In this document: piece by piece, positions 13,211 to 25,744 of the stretch
Numbering within the stretch: the first letter of the stretch is position 1
How the letters are laid out: every line of letters begins with the position of its first letter
Assembly: GCA_946699065.1 (NCBI GenBank)
Contig: CAMPDV010001423.1
Coordinates: 62,001-126,000 of the forward strand
Length of the DNA: 64,000 nucleotides
Direction: 5' to 3'
From: Loxodes magnus
Taxonomy: Eukaryota; Ciliophora; Karyorelictea; Loxodida; Loxodidae
The notes under the pieces: generated by a model
Databases searched by the model: none
What the model saw: the letters and a program-made list of their open reading frames with translations, nothing else
What the model was told of the DNA's origin: nothing
Translations under genes and position numbers: made by a program

Positions 13211-13702
13211 ATGTATTTTGTTATCAGCAAGCAGGACGAGTTATTCTATAGTCTTTCAAAGCGAATTTAGGACTTTGATTTATATTGAAAAATAAATTAT
13301 GAAACTACATATTTACAAGAGTAAATGTTTCTAAATAAATTATAAAAAGAAGAACGGATATATTATTAATTATAATACAACTTAATTGATGAAGTTTGGA
13401 AGATTAAAGGAGTAATTTAAATTCTTCTTATGTACGTAAATGATTAAATAAAAATATAAAGAACTGAATTAACTAAAATATTAGTTAAGCTTAAGAATTT
13501 TATTCTACTAAAATCATTACAGAAATAGAAGTTAAAGAGACTTTAATTTAAGCCAATAATACAGCGCTACTTTGAGATCAAAATATTTATAAGACATAGG
13601 ATTGAAGAATTTGAAGAAAGTTAACAAGATTTAAATTAGAAAAAATGAAACCTAAAAAAGTATTATAGACAAAAAAGATCTAGCTTAAATAAAGAGAAGT
13701 GA
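13211..13702 (+). CDS. Hypothetical protein, 163 residues
   Basis: ATG at 13211-13213, closed by the tandem TGA TAA at 13700-13705, in one frame. The composition is protein-like (many Lys, Glu, Asp and Gln, with aromatic residues spread evenly) and unlike translated intergenic AT-rich DNA. Trp codons are mixed: TGA in LYWKIN and KKWNLKKYY, TGG in DEVWKIKG. The protein is basic and probably helical, with a Lys/Arg-rich second half; no signal peptide or membrane segment is seen. I do not recognise a family. It stands alone between AT-rich DNA and a TE ORF, so it could also be a degenerate TE product. Confidence 0.4.
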
Positions 13703-14062
13703 TAACCATCCACATATAAAAATAGTAGAGGATTTCAGCATTGATAAAAATATACAGCTTGAAATGGTTGAAATTCAAGAAATAGAAAGCATTATTTAAA
13801 CTTTAAGTTGATAATAATTATAAATAATAGAAATAAATTGAAAGAAATTAAATAAAATAATTTAGAAAAAGTTAATTTAGATTTTAACTGGATTAAAATA
13901 GGAATTTTAAGATATAATTTTTAACTGCTAAATTAAGAGGTATTTTTTACTAAGTTTTTAAATAAAGTAATTATGAGATATATTAATTAATTAAGCTAAT
14001 TAAGTTCAAATTGAGTTTACCTATCGGCTAGAATTTTGAAAAGTTTTTAAATTTTGCAGGGC

Positions 14063-14880
14063 ACTTCTTTTTCTAATAGTAAATAGGTTTCCGTTCAGTG
14101 TTTCTTGTTTTTCCCGTCAGATATTCCCATCGCTCGATGGAAAGAAAGCCTTTGTCTTGCATCAGATTGATCGTCAGATTTCTCTTCTTGTTTTCTCTTG
14201 CTAAGGACATTTCTGTCATAGGTACCATTGACTTTTGCAAATTTTGCATAGTTTTCTAATTTCTTTTGAGTTTTAGTTCTGTTTTTTCTTTCTCTGTTTG
14301 CATTAGAAATCTGCCACTCTATTAGGATTCTTGTCGGATTTATTCAAGTTTTATTTCAATCTCTGTATTAATATATTTTTCGCTCATAATTTTTTGTCTT
14401 ATTCTTCAAAATTTATATGTCATTTTCCATTATCCAATCTCTTTCTCTGGCCATATTTTGTCCAGTAATGTTTCTAAATTTTCATCCTAAATGTGATTCA
14501 TCATCTTCAATGTGGTTCTCAACTTCTTCTTTTAATGCATTTGATTTTATTCAAGAGTTCGGACTCTTATTATCAGTGTTTATATTAGGTCTTGCTCCTA
14601 AGTTGTATTCATATTTTTTATATCTTTCTCGCCCAATTCGTTCCAATTTGTTCTGGAGTTAAAGTGACTTATTCCAAGTTATTAATATTATTAATTTCTC
14701 TTAAATTATTTTGGCTTAATTTAAACGTCTCTATCTATTGTTGTTTTCTCTTTTCAGATGGAGGGTTAGGCCTATGATGAATTTTATAGCATGACCTTTT
14801 TACTTTGGACCTTAATCTTTTTGTGTTTCTCCTTTCCAAGAGTTACCCATCTTAAAGAACTCCCATTTTGATTTATATAT
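14063..14880 (-). CDS. TE-encoded ORF of unknown type, copy c
   Basis: With TGA as Trp this stretch stays open for over 200 codons. Recognisable blocks are ERIGRERYKKYEYNLGARP, GWKFRNITGQ, INPTRILIEWQISNANR, YAKFAKVNGTYDRNV and FHRAMGISDG. The last four blocks have counterparts in the inverted copy at 17500-18310. GC content is higher than in flanking DNA. The protein is basic, rich in Asn and Arg, with no zinc knuckle seen. It may be an ORF1 of a different LINE lineage or another element's protein; no family could be named. Trp codons are both TGA (GWKF) and TGG (IEWQ). Confidence 0.5.
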
Positions 14881-15534
14881 TTATGAGATAGATAATTATA
14901 AAAATTCTTTATGATAATATAGATTTAGTCTAATTCACTATTAAGCTTCCATATTAATCAATATTTCTAAACCAAATGTAAAGCTTACTGAAAATGCTAA
15001 TTCTGCTATCATCCAATCTAGTTTAAGATATTATCAAAACTAAGATTAAAGCAGAATAAAATCTGCACTTTTCTAAAATAAGGTAATTAATTATATTAGT
15101 AACTTATTGAATCAATATAGTTTTAAATCTTACAAATAATATAAAAATATTATAATTTTCACTTTTCCTACAACTTTTAACCTAATTGCCTTTATATCCA
15201 AAGGTTTTGCAATAATTAGGTTTAGTTATTTGTAAAAATAAATAATTTTAGGTTTTTTATATTATATAATTGAACTTTTATAGTTTTAAATTTTATTTAG
15301 TTATTAATAATCTATTACCCTAATATAATTTATCTATATCTGCTCATTTAGATTTAATATTGACAAATTAACTAATTTTTCTACTTATTTATTCTTTACC
15401 TAAATTTATTAAAATTATTCATTAAAATAGAATTAGTAATCTAAATTTCTATCCTTCCAAATTAAAAAGACTATGTAATATGTAAATACACATTTATTTA
15501 ATTTATATTGTAAATATCTTTTTATAAAGGATTA
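14881..15534. other. AT-rich sequence
   Basis: No coding or structural signal recognised between the TE ORF and the duplicated LRR flank that begins near 15535. Confidence 0.4.
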
Positions 15535-15724
15535 AATATAATGAATCTATATAAATGAATGATATAGCTTAATTACTTTATAACAATATAAGGATTTACT
15601 TTATAAAGCTAAACTATAAAATAATTTATTTTATAAACTTTATTTTCTTTTCAGTTATAACCAAATTAAGCCATTTATTTTATAATTCGCCTTTATTAAT
15701 CACTCACCATCTATTATTATAAAA
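15535..15724 (+). repeat. Duplicated 5' flank of the LRR gene family
   Basis: Nearly collinear with the reverse complement of 25510-25695, the DNA immediately upstream of LRR paralogue B, and more distantly with 3835-3965 upstream of paralogue A. The duplication unit therefore included about 190 bp of presumed promoter and leader. Confidence 0.7.
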
Positions 15725-16050
15725 ATTAATCTTAATAATACCCTTTGTACTAAATGCTAAAAATCATTCTAAAAAAGTAAAAACCATCTAGCAAGTTCTT
15801 TGGATGACATATGCTAAGACTGCCTTACGTTTGAACCTCAATTGAAGAAAGAAGCTAAATATACTTAAAAAGCTGAAGAAACTTAAGATAATTAATATAA
15901 GGAAATGTAGTAACTATAGAAGTAAGAAGAAAAGATATAGGAAGTAAAATAATAAATAAATAATAAATAAATATTAAAAATGAATAATAAATAAGAAATA
16001 ACAGCTTTAAACAGTCATTGCTAATCCTTCAGCAGTACAGTAGAACTTTT
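15725..16050 (+). pseudogene. LRR paralogue C, start lost and truncated
   Basis: N-terminal end of the same gene as 23062-25506. NTLCTKCQKSFQKS and DDICQDCLTFEPQ match NTLSCTKCLKQFQQS and DGICQDCLTFEPQ of paralogue B, keeping all four Cys of the CX2C...CX2C element. The initiator is ATT (15725-15727) where B has ATG. A frame change occurs around 15990, after which ANPSAVQQNF still matches. At about 16050, just before conserved Trp111, similarity stops abruptly where ORF1-type retroelement sequence on the other strand begins. This copy is dead. Confidence 0.75.
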
Positions 16051-16560
16051 CTTCTTTTCACAGTATGGACATGATTCTTTATGTTTGGAGAGTCGTTTCC
16101 ACCTCAGGTATTTTAGGTTTAAATTCCATCGTTACTCCAGGAAAGTTGAGGTCTGAGCCTTTCAATTTTGTTAGTTCTTCTTTCAAATAATAAAAAAAAA
16201 TGTATGTCTTAAAAGTCCGCCTTCTCTTGAGAGATTAAGTCTACTCGTTCTCGTAATAAGATATTTTCAATAAGTTTTTTTAATTCTTCAACTTAAAATG
16301 GAATGTCTCAATCTTCTTCATATTCGAATTGGTAGTATTCTTCGTTATGAGCACGAAATGGTCTTATTAGTTGAAATTTTTAGAATTTTTTCTTATTAAT
16401 TGAGATCCCAGTTTATCCAGAACTGTGCATATGCTTCTCTGTCTTGTGAGGAGAAATTATTTCATGAGTAACATCAATTCTCTTCAACTTATTTTCGGTT
16501 CCAAAAATCCTTTTCGAAACCCTACCATTTTTATTTTTTAAGACTCAATAATTAAAATTT
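16050..16560 (-). pseudogene. LINE ORF1 fragment, copy e
   Basis: Minus-strand coding-like segment. RPFRAHNEEYYQFEYEED and VEELKKLIENILLRER (coiled coil) are joined through an in-frame TGA (Trp). After a T-rich run the frame changes to LKEELTKLKGSDLNFPG and VTMEFKPKIPEV, the family 'MEIEK' linker. A CxxC (HKESCPYCEKKK) is then found in a third frame, in the place of the zinc knuckle. Its junction at about 16050 cuts LRR copy C. Confidence 0.55.
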
Positions 16561-17499
16561 TATTACTTTTATGAAATCTTTAATGCGTTAGGTTGAACTA
16601 AGTTTTTAAAAATATAAAACTATAATTAATTGATTCTCTAATTAGACTCTTATATTTAGAGGATTAATAAAAAAGATTTGAAAGTAGTAATAATTTTTTA
16701 AAAAATGTATTTAATACTTTATACTTAGTAATAAAATAAAAGTGTAGCTTATATTTCTATGCATAAAATATTTATATTACAAATAATAAATTTAACAAAA
16801 ATAAGCAATTTGTATGTTTACAAGGATTAAAGAATATTTATTTAAAAGTTTATTATTTTAATTCTTTCTTATAGTTTCAATAATTAAATTCTTATTATAT
16901 TAAATATGCTTCATTTCCCTTTCATTTTTAAGTGTAAATATATAAATTATTTCCATTGCGCTTTATATAAGCCTTGCTATTTTTACACTTCATTTTACTC
17001 TTATAATTTTTGGAATTTTATAAGGCAATATCCTCATTAATATATCTTACTCATTAATGCACACTATCTTTAAAATAATTTTTTAAATAATAAGCATCTT
17101 ATCAAATAGAATTTCAGATATTTTAGAAATAATAGAATGTGTTTATTAATAGAAATTAAATAGATAAAGCATAAATATATAATAATAGAAGCTATTTCTT
17201 AATATTTCTTGGTAACAATTCTTAGACTAGTATTAGAAAGCTAATTTTATAAAATATAAATGAAAGAAAATAATTAAATTGAAAGTAATTAAGTACTTTC
17301 ATAGATTAGTATATGCATAACTTTATATGATGCTATACTAAAAAGTTATATTTAATTCTTTATTAAAATTATTTTAAATTGATTATTTAATAAAGTTTAT
17401 TTTATTTTAGTTTTCAGTTAAAAAATATTAAGTAAATAATTAATGATCAAGTCTATTTAAATAACTTTGATAATTAAATAAAAAATATTAAAAAAGTTA
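16561..17499. other. AT-rich sequence between TE fragments
   Basis: Nothing recognised. Confidence 0.4.
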
Positions 17500-18310
17500 A
17501 AGCTCTTAACGGCGGATTTATCTTGGGAGAACGCAAGAAGGTTAAGACACAAAGTTAAGAAACCAGGATATAAAACCTCCATAGGTGTGACTCTTTCTGA
17601 CACATCACCTGAAAAGAGAAAATAATGATAAGCGAGAAAAACTGGAACTCTGCCAAAGAAATTTATAAAAATCCCACCTATTAATAACCAGGAATAAGAC
17701 AAATTATTGCCGTAACAAATGGAACGACTTGGATGAGAAAGCTATAAAAGCATAGATCCAACTTAAATGCAAAAACTAATATTAGCACTGATAAAAAGAG
17801 TCTGAATACTGGAAGAAGGCCAAATACAACAAAATTAAAAAGTTGAAATCATATTTAAGATGATTAATCACATTTTGCTGAAAATTTAGAAACATTACTG
17901 GACAAAAACGACCAGAGAAAGAGTTCAGATAACGACACCTGAATTTTTTAAAGAATAAGATAAAAAATTGTGGGCGAAGAACAATTTAATATATAGAATG
18001 AAATAAATTTGGAAAAAATCCGACAAGAATCTAAATAGAATGGTTGTGTTCCAATGGAAATAGAAAATATAATAAGTAAATTAAAACCAAAAGAAATTAG
18101 AAAGCTATGCAAAATTTGTAAAAATCGATGGAACCCTTGACAAAAATGTCCGTAACTTGAGAAAATGAGAAGAGAAATTTAAAGATCGATCTGACTCAAG
18201 CCAATAATTTACTTTCCGATCGAACGATGGGAAGATCTGACGGAGAAAATAAGAATTGCTGATGAAAGCCTATTTACTATTAGAAAAATGAGACTTATAC
18301 AAATATTATA
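17500..18310 (+). pseudogene. TE-encoded ORF of unknown type, copy d (inverted relative to copy c)
   Basis: Homologous to 14063-14880 on the opposite strand. Shared blocks are NISTDKKSLN, HIQDDQSHF, CWKFRNITGQ and KNPTRIQIEWLCSNGNR. At least one frame change separates HIQDDQSHF from CWKFRNITGQ, so this copy is broken while copy c is not. The TGA Trp of WKFRNITGQ and the TGG Trp of IEW are conserved between the copies. The two copies point away from each other and enclose LRR fragment C and ORF1 copy e. Confidence 0.55.
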
Positions 18311-19399
18311 AAATTTTTAAAACTTCTAGCAAAAAGGCAAATTTTATTTGAGCTGTATTATTTATTAATAAAACGAATTTTTTTAGAAAAGAGTTTAGAT
18401 AAGTAAAATTAGGTACTAATGAAATTATATAAGCTTTGGATATAAAATTAATTATTTACTAAATAGGTAAAAATATTTTATTTATCAAATTTAATCTTAC
18501 TATGAATAAAAATTCCAATAAAAATACATATTGTATTATAGTAATCATATTCTTTTTAATAACATACATAAAATGTTTAAAACTTGTTAATAAATTAAAT
18601 TAAATATAGGATAATAAATTGAATGCAAATAATAAATTTCTTAGTTAAAATCAATAAAAATATTAAATTTTATTACTATCTTTTTGGAAACAAATATTTA
18701 TAATATTTATACAAATTAAAATTTTATAATATTAGTATTTTTTACTTAAAAATGCTAAATATAATATTTAGTTTTAAAAGGGAAAAAAGGATTTGAATGA
18801 AGATTGAATAAAAGAATACTTGTAAAATCAACTTTATTTATTTTAAAAGTATAAGGATTTCATTTTATTATAATTATTCTGATTCTTATCAAATAAATAA
18901 AGTTAAGAATTTAAAATTTTAAGTTCTTATATCTTAAAAAAAAATTAGTTATTGAATACTTAGATTTCCAGGTAATTATGTATTGTTTAATGATAAAGTT
19001 AAAGACATATTTTGGATATGTATAAATGAATATTTAAACAAAAAAACCAATTTTAATTCTTAAAATGAAATTTATTAATTATCTATTTAAGCTTGTTAGA
19101 TTAAATAAATATAAATGCCTGTTAAAGCATTAAAAGTTAATTATTATATTATTTGGTTTAATATAAGTAGAAATTGAGAATAAAAAAATTAAATTAGAAC
19201 TAAACTAAATGCTTATAGATTTTTCTCTTTTTCTTGATAATCAACCCTTTCGAAGCAGTCAATTTCTCTCCGTGGTTGGAACCACCCTCTCCACTCCACT
19301 CTTTGTGCTGTTTAAGTTCTAGATTAAATATTAATTTTCTCTTATACAGCTTACCTTAAAATATAAAGTATTTTATTCTAAATTATTATAATTAATTTA
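18311..19399. other. AT-rich sequence
   Basis: Nothing recognised. Confidence 0.45.
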
Positions 19400-19690
19400 A
19401 GTAAGATGTACCTTGCCTCTAAAGGTTAAAAGAAAAATTTCTCAAAGATGAACTGACTGAGAAGCAAGTTCTCTATTTTTTGGATCAGACTAATCTCCTC
19501 ATTATGGGTTGGAAATCTACCTGTAATCGCCTGTTGGCATCCTAATCTTTAGAGAATTGGAACTGCAACATTGCCCGCAATTAAAAGAGAAAATGCTATA
19601 GGAATAATGAGGTTTAAAGTGAATTAAAAATTGACTTTTTAAAGAGATGCGCCCTATTGAAGGGTTACACACTATATAATAACCTTTTTT
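19400..19690 (+). repeat. LINE-derived 3'-end repeat, copy 2
   Basis: Coding-like, GC-richer segment (DELTEKQVLYFLDQTNLL, then IARNQKRKCYRNNEV). A short DNA stretch (GTAATCGC...GCATCCTA...CTTT) is shared with 28400-28440. It ends in GGGTTACACACTATATAAT, shared with 11600-11625. Probably the 3' end of an element. Confidence 0.45.
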
Positions 19691-20260
19691 ATGTCTTCTA
19701 TTTTTCTCTTCATTAACTCTCTTGCCAATATGATTTTACATTACTGGAATATTTAATACTGTCAATTTTAATTTTTTTCACTCCTACAACAGTAGGATTT
19801 CTTTAAAATTGGCTTAGCTAGTATCTCGAAAAAATAAAGGTAGTTTTATTTAATTTTTTAAAGCTTTTTCCTAGTTATATCTGCTGCTATTAATAGGTCT
19901 ATTTTGACTACTTTAGTCTTGAGAAAAATTCAAAAGGTGTTCACTTCTCTTTCATGGTCGTTCGCTAGATTCGATGTTTTATGCTATTTTAAGTTTTTCC
20001 ATAAGCGTTTTATTATCTTTTATTGCTTTCTGACATCTTCCTCTAGATACAAAATCACTTAAATATACTAATCATAGAATATTTATGCTGATTGGCGAAA
20101 TCAGATATTTCCGAAACAATTTACTGGCCTTCTTTAAAGGCTTCTCTTCAGAAGTAGAGATCTCGACTTGGTGGACAATATTAGATATTCAAAATTCCCG
20201 TTTACTCCTACTTTTTGAGAATAAGAAAACTTTTACATAATCCTTCCATATTTTCCAATT
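19691..20260 (-). pseudogene. Retroelement-derived coding remnant
   Basis: GC-richer than flanks and partly open on the minus strand, with helical, Lys/Glu-rich pieces such as KAIKDNKTLMEKLKIAQNIE that resemble ORF1 coiled coils. Frames are broken and no zinc knuckle was found, so the identification is tentative. Confidence 0.3.
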
Positions 20261-20479
20261 TTAATTTATAAAATGAGAGGTTTTTATTTGTTTTTCTATA
20301 AATTATAAAATGAAACTATTATTCTTTTAACTAAAATATTATAAATTAAGCCTGACTAGCAAATCAAGTAGAGTGTCAGAATCTTAATCTATTTACAAAG
20401 TTGTGGATTTTTAATTTTAATGTTTAAATTATAAAAATAGCAAAATATATAAAATAATTTTAAACTATGCAAAAATTCA

Positions 20480-21310
20480 TAAAATAAAATAGCTTTAAAA
20501 AAAGATGCAACAAAACATCTGCCTTTCTAAAAATTAAATAAGGAAAGCTAAAAAAGGCGCTGCAGGAGTCACGTAAATAGGAAAGGTAGGAATTAGAGTC
20601 AAGTTCATCTTCACAAATCAAAATTATGACAGGTATAGTTGAATCAAATAAACATAAAATAAAAATCCAAGAAAATCTACAAGTCAAGATTGAGGCAAAG
20701 CAAGCGCAAATATTTAAATACGAAGAAAAAATTAAAATCTATAAAAAAGGGGCTAAAAATTTTCATAGAAGACTAAAATAATGAGCATACAATATTGAAA
20801 AATTAACTCATCAAAAATAAATTAGTAACAGAAAATTAATTCTTAAAATAATTCTAATAAAATTTTAAATATTCTTCAAAATGGAAGTCAAAAAATAGCC
20901 ACTATCGTGTGAAAAAGAATTTAATCCATAAAAATAATATACAAATATCAAATGTAACATAATTAAAATACTTGAAAAAAAAAAGATTTTTAACTTAAGT
21001 ACAAATTAACAATAATAAAAAAGCTCTGTAAGTACCGCCAATCAATTATCTTCTACTAAGAAACTGCCAATAAATGAAAAAAATTGAACGAAAAAGACAA
21101 ACAAAAAAATTGAAGTCGACTTAATAAATTATGAATAAAGAAAACAGGAATATATAGATAAAAACTCCTTGTGAGACCTACTGAAGTATATTAGTTGTAA
21201 GCTGCCATTTTTTAAAAAGGATCATGGTATATATCCATATATAAAATGGCAGAGTGAAACTGGTTGCAACCCCAGCAATCTCAAAAACTCTTAAAATTTA
21301 GTTAAAAATA
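20480..21310 (+). CDS. LINE ORF1-like protein, copy f
   Basis: One open frame across the segment with TAA/TAG = Gln and TGA = Trp. A helical N-terminal part (KIEAKQAQIFKYEEKIKIYK) is followed by the family linker KMEVKKQPLSCEKEFNPQ and a C-terminal tail KKDHGIYPYIKWQSETGC. The tail parallels that of copy b. No clear CCHC knuckle is visible, so the copy may be diverged at that point. Start and end are uncertain. It probably encodes a nucleic-acid-binding ORF1 product. Confidence 0.45.
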
Positions 21311-23061
21311 ATAATAAAATAACTTTATTAATCAAAAAAATATTAATTAAATATAAATTAGAAACTAAAAGCTTAATTTAAGTTTTATTTTAATAATATA
21401 ATAAAAGTTTAAATTTCCTTTTTAAAACTCTTGGAGATATTTAATCATTGCTTTTATAAATATTTTAATCCACTAACTAATTAATAGATTCAACCTCTTC
21501 TTTATAATCAAAAACTAAAGTTTATTCTATTTTCATTTACCATCTCTTTCTTATATAAATTAAGTAATAGAATGCATATAAGTACAATTTATGTAATTTA
21601 AATAAAAGGATCTTAAGACTTATGCTTAGATAAATAGTTAATAATTAACATTACCCTAACATAAATAAAAAAGCTGCTAATTAGAAGAAAAGCACAAAAG
21701 ATAAAAATTAGTTTAAATAAATTAAATTTAAATGTTCTATACATTAATAAAAATGTTCTTATAAAGCAAAAGTTTATTTATTTTTGCTTTTTACTACTAA
21801 AATACTTTTTATTTATCTACAAGTTGTAAATTTATTGCTTAATTTAATAAACTTTATAATTTTAATAAATTAGAGTAAAATCACATCTATTTACTATAAT
21901 ACTCACCATTTATTACGGAGGATTATATAAAAATGAGTAGAATATATTTATAAAAGATTTAATTTAAACATTTAATTAAATAATTCTAAAATAAAAAGAA
22001 ACTAGTAAATTATATAGGAAGGAAATTAAAATTATAAGTAATAAGATAATTATAAAGAAGCTATAGTTATAGATTAATAGTATAACTATTAATCTTTAAA
22101 TATTTTTGGTAAATTAATTATTATTTAGTTTTAAATTATTATAAATCTAAATAAATATTATCTATAAAGAGTATAAAACATTTAAATCAATCTTTAAATA
22201 ATTTTTAGCAATAAAAAAGGTTGTTTTTCTTTAAATTAGAACAGATTATTCTAGGAATTATAATTCTTTTATAAGGTAGTTGAAACTGGAAATTGAAGAG
22301 TCTTATTTTGAATTTAATATATTTTTTTGCATCTTGAAGTTAATAACTGAAAAAGGAATATTTTATTAAATTTACTTTTTAAAAGAATTAAAATTTAAAT
22401 ATAATTTTCTGATATTAACTTAAAAATAAAAAATATAACCAAATTTTCATTTTTAAACTTAACTATTAAAAAATTGTTCTAAAAATAAACTTCTACAAAT
22501 GAAGTTAAATCAATCCAAAAGCAAAATATTCATATTAAATAGAAAAATTTAAAAAGTTATAAAATATAAAAATTAAAAACATAAAGATAAAGATAAAGAG
22601 CAATCTGATAAAATAAATAACCCTCATAAAAATTAAAACATAAATATTTATTGTAATAATTTAATCCATTTTCTGAAGAAAAAAATTTTACTTTTAAATT
22701 ATAAAATAATAATAATGTTTATAATTATCTTATATCATTAATGGAGTGATATTATTATATAAAAATATTTTTTATTTTATATATTAAGGTACCTTTTAAT
22801 TATTATATAACAAATTTCTATAATCATTTATTAATTATTTTAAAAAATATAAAAAATAAATTGTAATCATTATAAACTAAATTATTAATCTTATTCTTTT
22901 TGCTATATATTTTATATTAAAATATTTTAACCATTGTTGCATTAACAAAAAACTAAAGTTTATATTATTTTATTTGATTTTAGGTTTTATAATGCTTGGC
23001 TTACTAGTAAATAATTTTAGTATTAGATAAGATTTTAACATTATAAATAACTTTTATAAAA
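21311..23061. other. AT-rich intergenic sequence
   Basis: Nothing recognised; includes the 3' flank of LRR paralogue B. Confidence 0.5.
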
Positions 23062-25506
23062 TCATTGTTATTTTTTTATTTTCGAAATATATTATTTTGT
23101 ATCATTTTTAAATTTATATTAGTATTTAATATAAAATAACTTATATGATTTGATTAAAAATAGTTTTAATTAATTTTTCTTTTTATTTTGATTAAAAACT
23201 TTAAAGTTAAAATGTTAAAAATAGTTCTCTTCAGAATCTTCATCATTCAATTCAAATTCCGCTTCTTCAGATGATTCAGTCCAATTCAAATCGATTTATT
23301 AAAACTTTAACGCTTTAAATTATAAGGTTATTTAATTTACTCATTAAGTACTTATTTTCGAGCAATTCGAAAAAGATAAATTTCTTAAATTATTCCAAAT
23401 AGGATAATACAAGCCTTATTCATCTTTTAAAGGTAATCCTTCTTCAGTAATATCTTTATTTTTTTCTAAATGTAATTATTTTAATTTAACACAATTTTTT
23501 ATAATTAGACTTAGATCTTCATTTCTTAAGTTACATTATATAAAATGTAATTCTTCTAATTTATTAAGCTTTGTTATTTATTCTATTCAATTCCTTTACT
23601 CACTTTCTAAAATTGAGAAATCTTCATTTTATGAATATTTATTTTGAATTATCTCATTTGATTCACTAGCTTAAGCATTAATTTATATTTTTTATCCTTT
23701 TTATGTATTTTAATAGAGTTTAATGGTTATTTTCTTTAAATGAGAGCAGTTTTATAAAATAAAGGTGATACTTTCATCTGTTATTTACTATAAATTTCAT
23801 ATTCTTATTTCTTCTAACTTTGTTGAATAAATTCCTATTCATTTAAGTGTTTCATTGCTTAGTTAATCTTAATTTTAAATTATCAATGTTTTTAAGTTAG
23901 GAACTCTTTAAAATAGTTGGAGAATAATGTCATCTCTTATTGATGTACATATATCAATACAAACATATTCTAATTTAGTAAATGAAAATGGTATTTAATA
24001 TTACTAATTCTAGTAAATTTATAGTTTTTAATTATCTTAATCGCCTCTATTTCAAGTAGAGCTACTAATTAATTCTAGTCTTTTTATGTTAGGAGCTTAT
24101 AAAAGCAATTACATTAATACTCATTCACTTTCTTCCCTTAATCTATAAAGTTTAATTTCTTCTAGTTTAGTAAGTATCTTCTCTTGAACATTAGTTTAAC
24201 TTAATAAAGTATTTATTTATTGCTACTATTAAACAATCTAAAAGTATTAACTTCAATCTATTTTTTTAATATTGGGAGCATTAAATAGAATTTATTTAAA
24301 AACTTATACTTCAATACTAGCTAAGTTTGCAACTCTAATAATATCTAGTTTAGGATATTCCATAGAAAATAAATCCAATAATGTTTTATTTGAGTAGCTA
24401 TTTATATTAATGGATTATAATTAAAGATTAAGTCTTTTTATTTTATCTATAGTTTAGTCATTTTAATCTAATTCTTCATTTAAATCTATTTAAACTAGAT
24501 TATGACAGAAATCTAGGTATTAACTAATGTGCTTATTTTAGTTAATTTCAATTACCTTAAGTTACTTTCCTTTTGTTTTTAAATATTCTATTATTTTCTA
24601 GTTTTCTATCTTTTTGCATTACAATTTTAGCACTTCTATGTGTAGATTTATACAGTAATCTAATAAAAATTAACCTGTAATATTTAGATAATTAAACTCA
24701 ATAACTCTTATATTTACTAATTCTTTAATGAATCATAAATCTGAGTCCTATAAATCAATTCAAGATAATTTTATTTCTTATAAACTTTATAAATTAGATA
24801 AATTTGGTAAAGCCAATTCACTAATATGTCAGTCAGATATTTAAATACTTTCTAATTTCAAGAGAGATGAATTTTGTTAATTCTATTTTCTTTGCTGGAT
24901 GGATTAATCAAACATTTTCTAAATTTATTAAATCTATTCTAGAGATTCATTCAATATAAAAAGAATAATTTCTTTAACATCAGATTTTACTATTTACTTA
25001 AAATATCAATCAGTTTATTATTAATTTTTTAATTAAGAACTATAGCAACCAACTAATTTAATTGTCTGGAATTAATAATTAAATCAATAGAAGTATTTAT
25101 TAACCTACTATAACTAAGCTATTTCTATTTAGTCTAAATACAAAGCTATCTAATCTAGAATATATTTATTTCTTCAAAAGTTCTATTATATAGTTGAAGG
25201 ATTAGCAATTACTATTTAAAGCTGTTATTTCTTATTTAGTTATTAATTGTTAGTGTTTATTTCTTATTTATTTTATTATTATACTTCCTATATCTTTTCT
25301 TCTTATTCTTTTAGTTATTTAATTTCCTAATATTATTGGTCTTAAACTTCTTCAGTTTTTTAAGTCTATTTAGCTTTTTATTTCGATTGAGGTTCAAACG
25401 TAAGACAGTCTTAGCATATGCCATCCAAAGAATTTTCTTGATTTGTTTTACTTTGTTGGAATTATTTTAAGCATTTAGTACAAGAAAGGGTATTATTAGA
25501 GTTCAT
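23062..25506 (-). CDS. Leucine-rich repeat protein, paralogue B
   Basis: 814-residue protein from ATG 25504-25506 to TGA 23062-23064. It starts MNSNNTLSCTKCLKQF and has a four-Cys zinc-ribbon-like element (Cys9, 12, 31, 34; CX2C-X18-CX2C), a Gln-rich helical stretch to about residue 100, then irregular F-box/AMN1-type LRRs and an acidic Asp/Glu tail. Internal TGA codons are read as Trp at 111 (NFWRN), 167 (DWYFKQIV) and 226 (SDWHISEL). Paralogue A has TGG at 167 and 226. Alignment with A is gap-free from the start to at least codon 226. The last 40 residues after the acidic tail are low complexity, so the true stop is not certain. Likely a protein-interaction scaffold; partner unknown. Confidence 0.8.
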
Positions 25507-25744
25507 TTTTATAATAATAGATAGTGAGTGATTAATAAAGGCGAATTATAAAATAAATGGCTTAATTTGGTTATAACTGAAGAGAAAATAAAGCTTATAA
25601 AATAAATTATTTTATAGTTTAGCTTTATAAAGTAAATCCCTATATTGTTATAAAGTAATTAAGCTATATCATTCATTTATATTTAAACTTTTTATCTATA
25701 AATAATATTGAGACCAAGTCTTTTAAGGATTTTTCGCATTAAAA
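25507..25744 (-). repeat. 5' flank of LRR paralogue B, duplicated at 15535 and 3835
   Basis: About 190 bp immediately upstream of the start codon, shared with LRR copy C and more weakly with A. Presumed promoter and 5' leader; no defined motif was recognised beyond AT-rich runs. Confidence 0.55.

Noticed and set aside
17457-17702. 81-codon minus-strand ORF with a hydrophobic stretch
   Set aside because: Antisense to the TE ORF copy d; no recognisable features.
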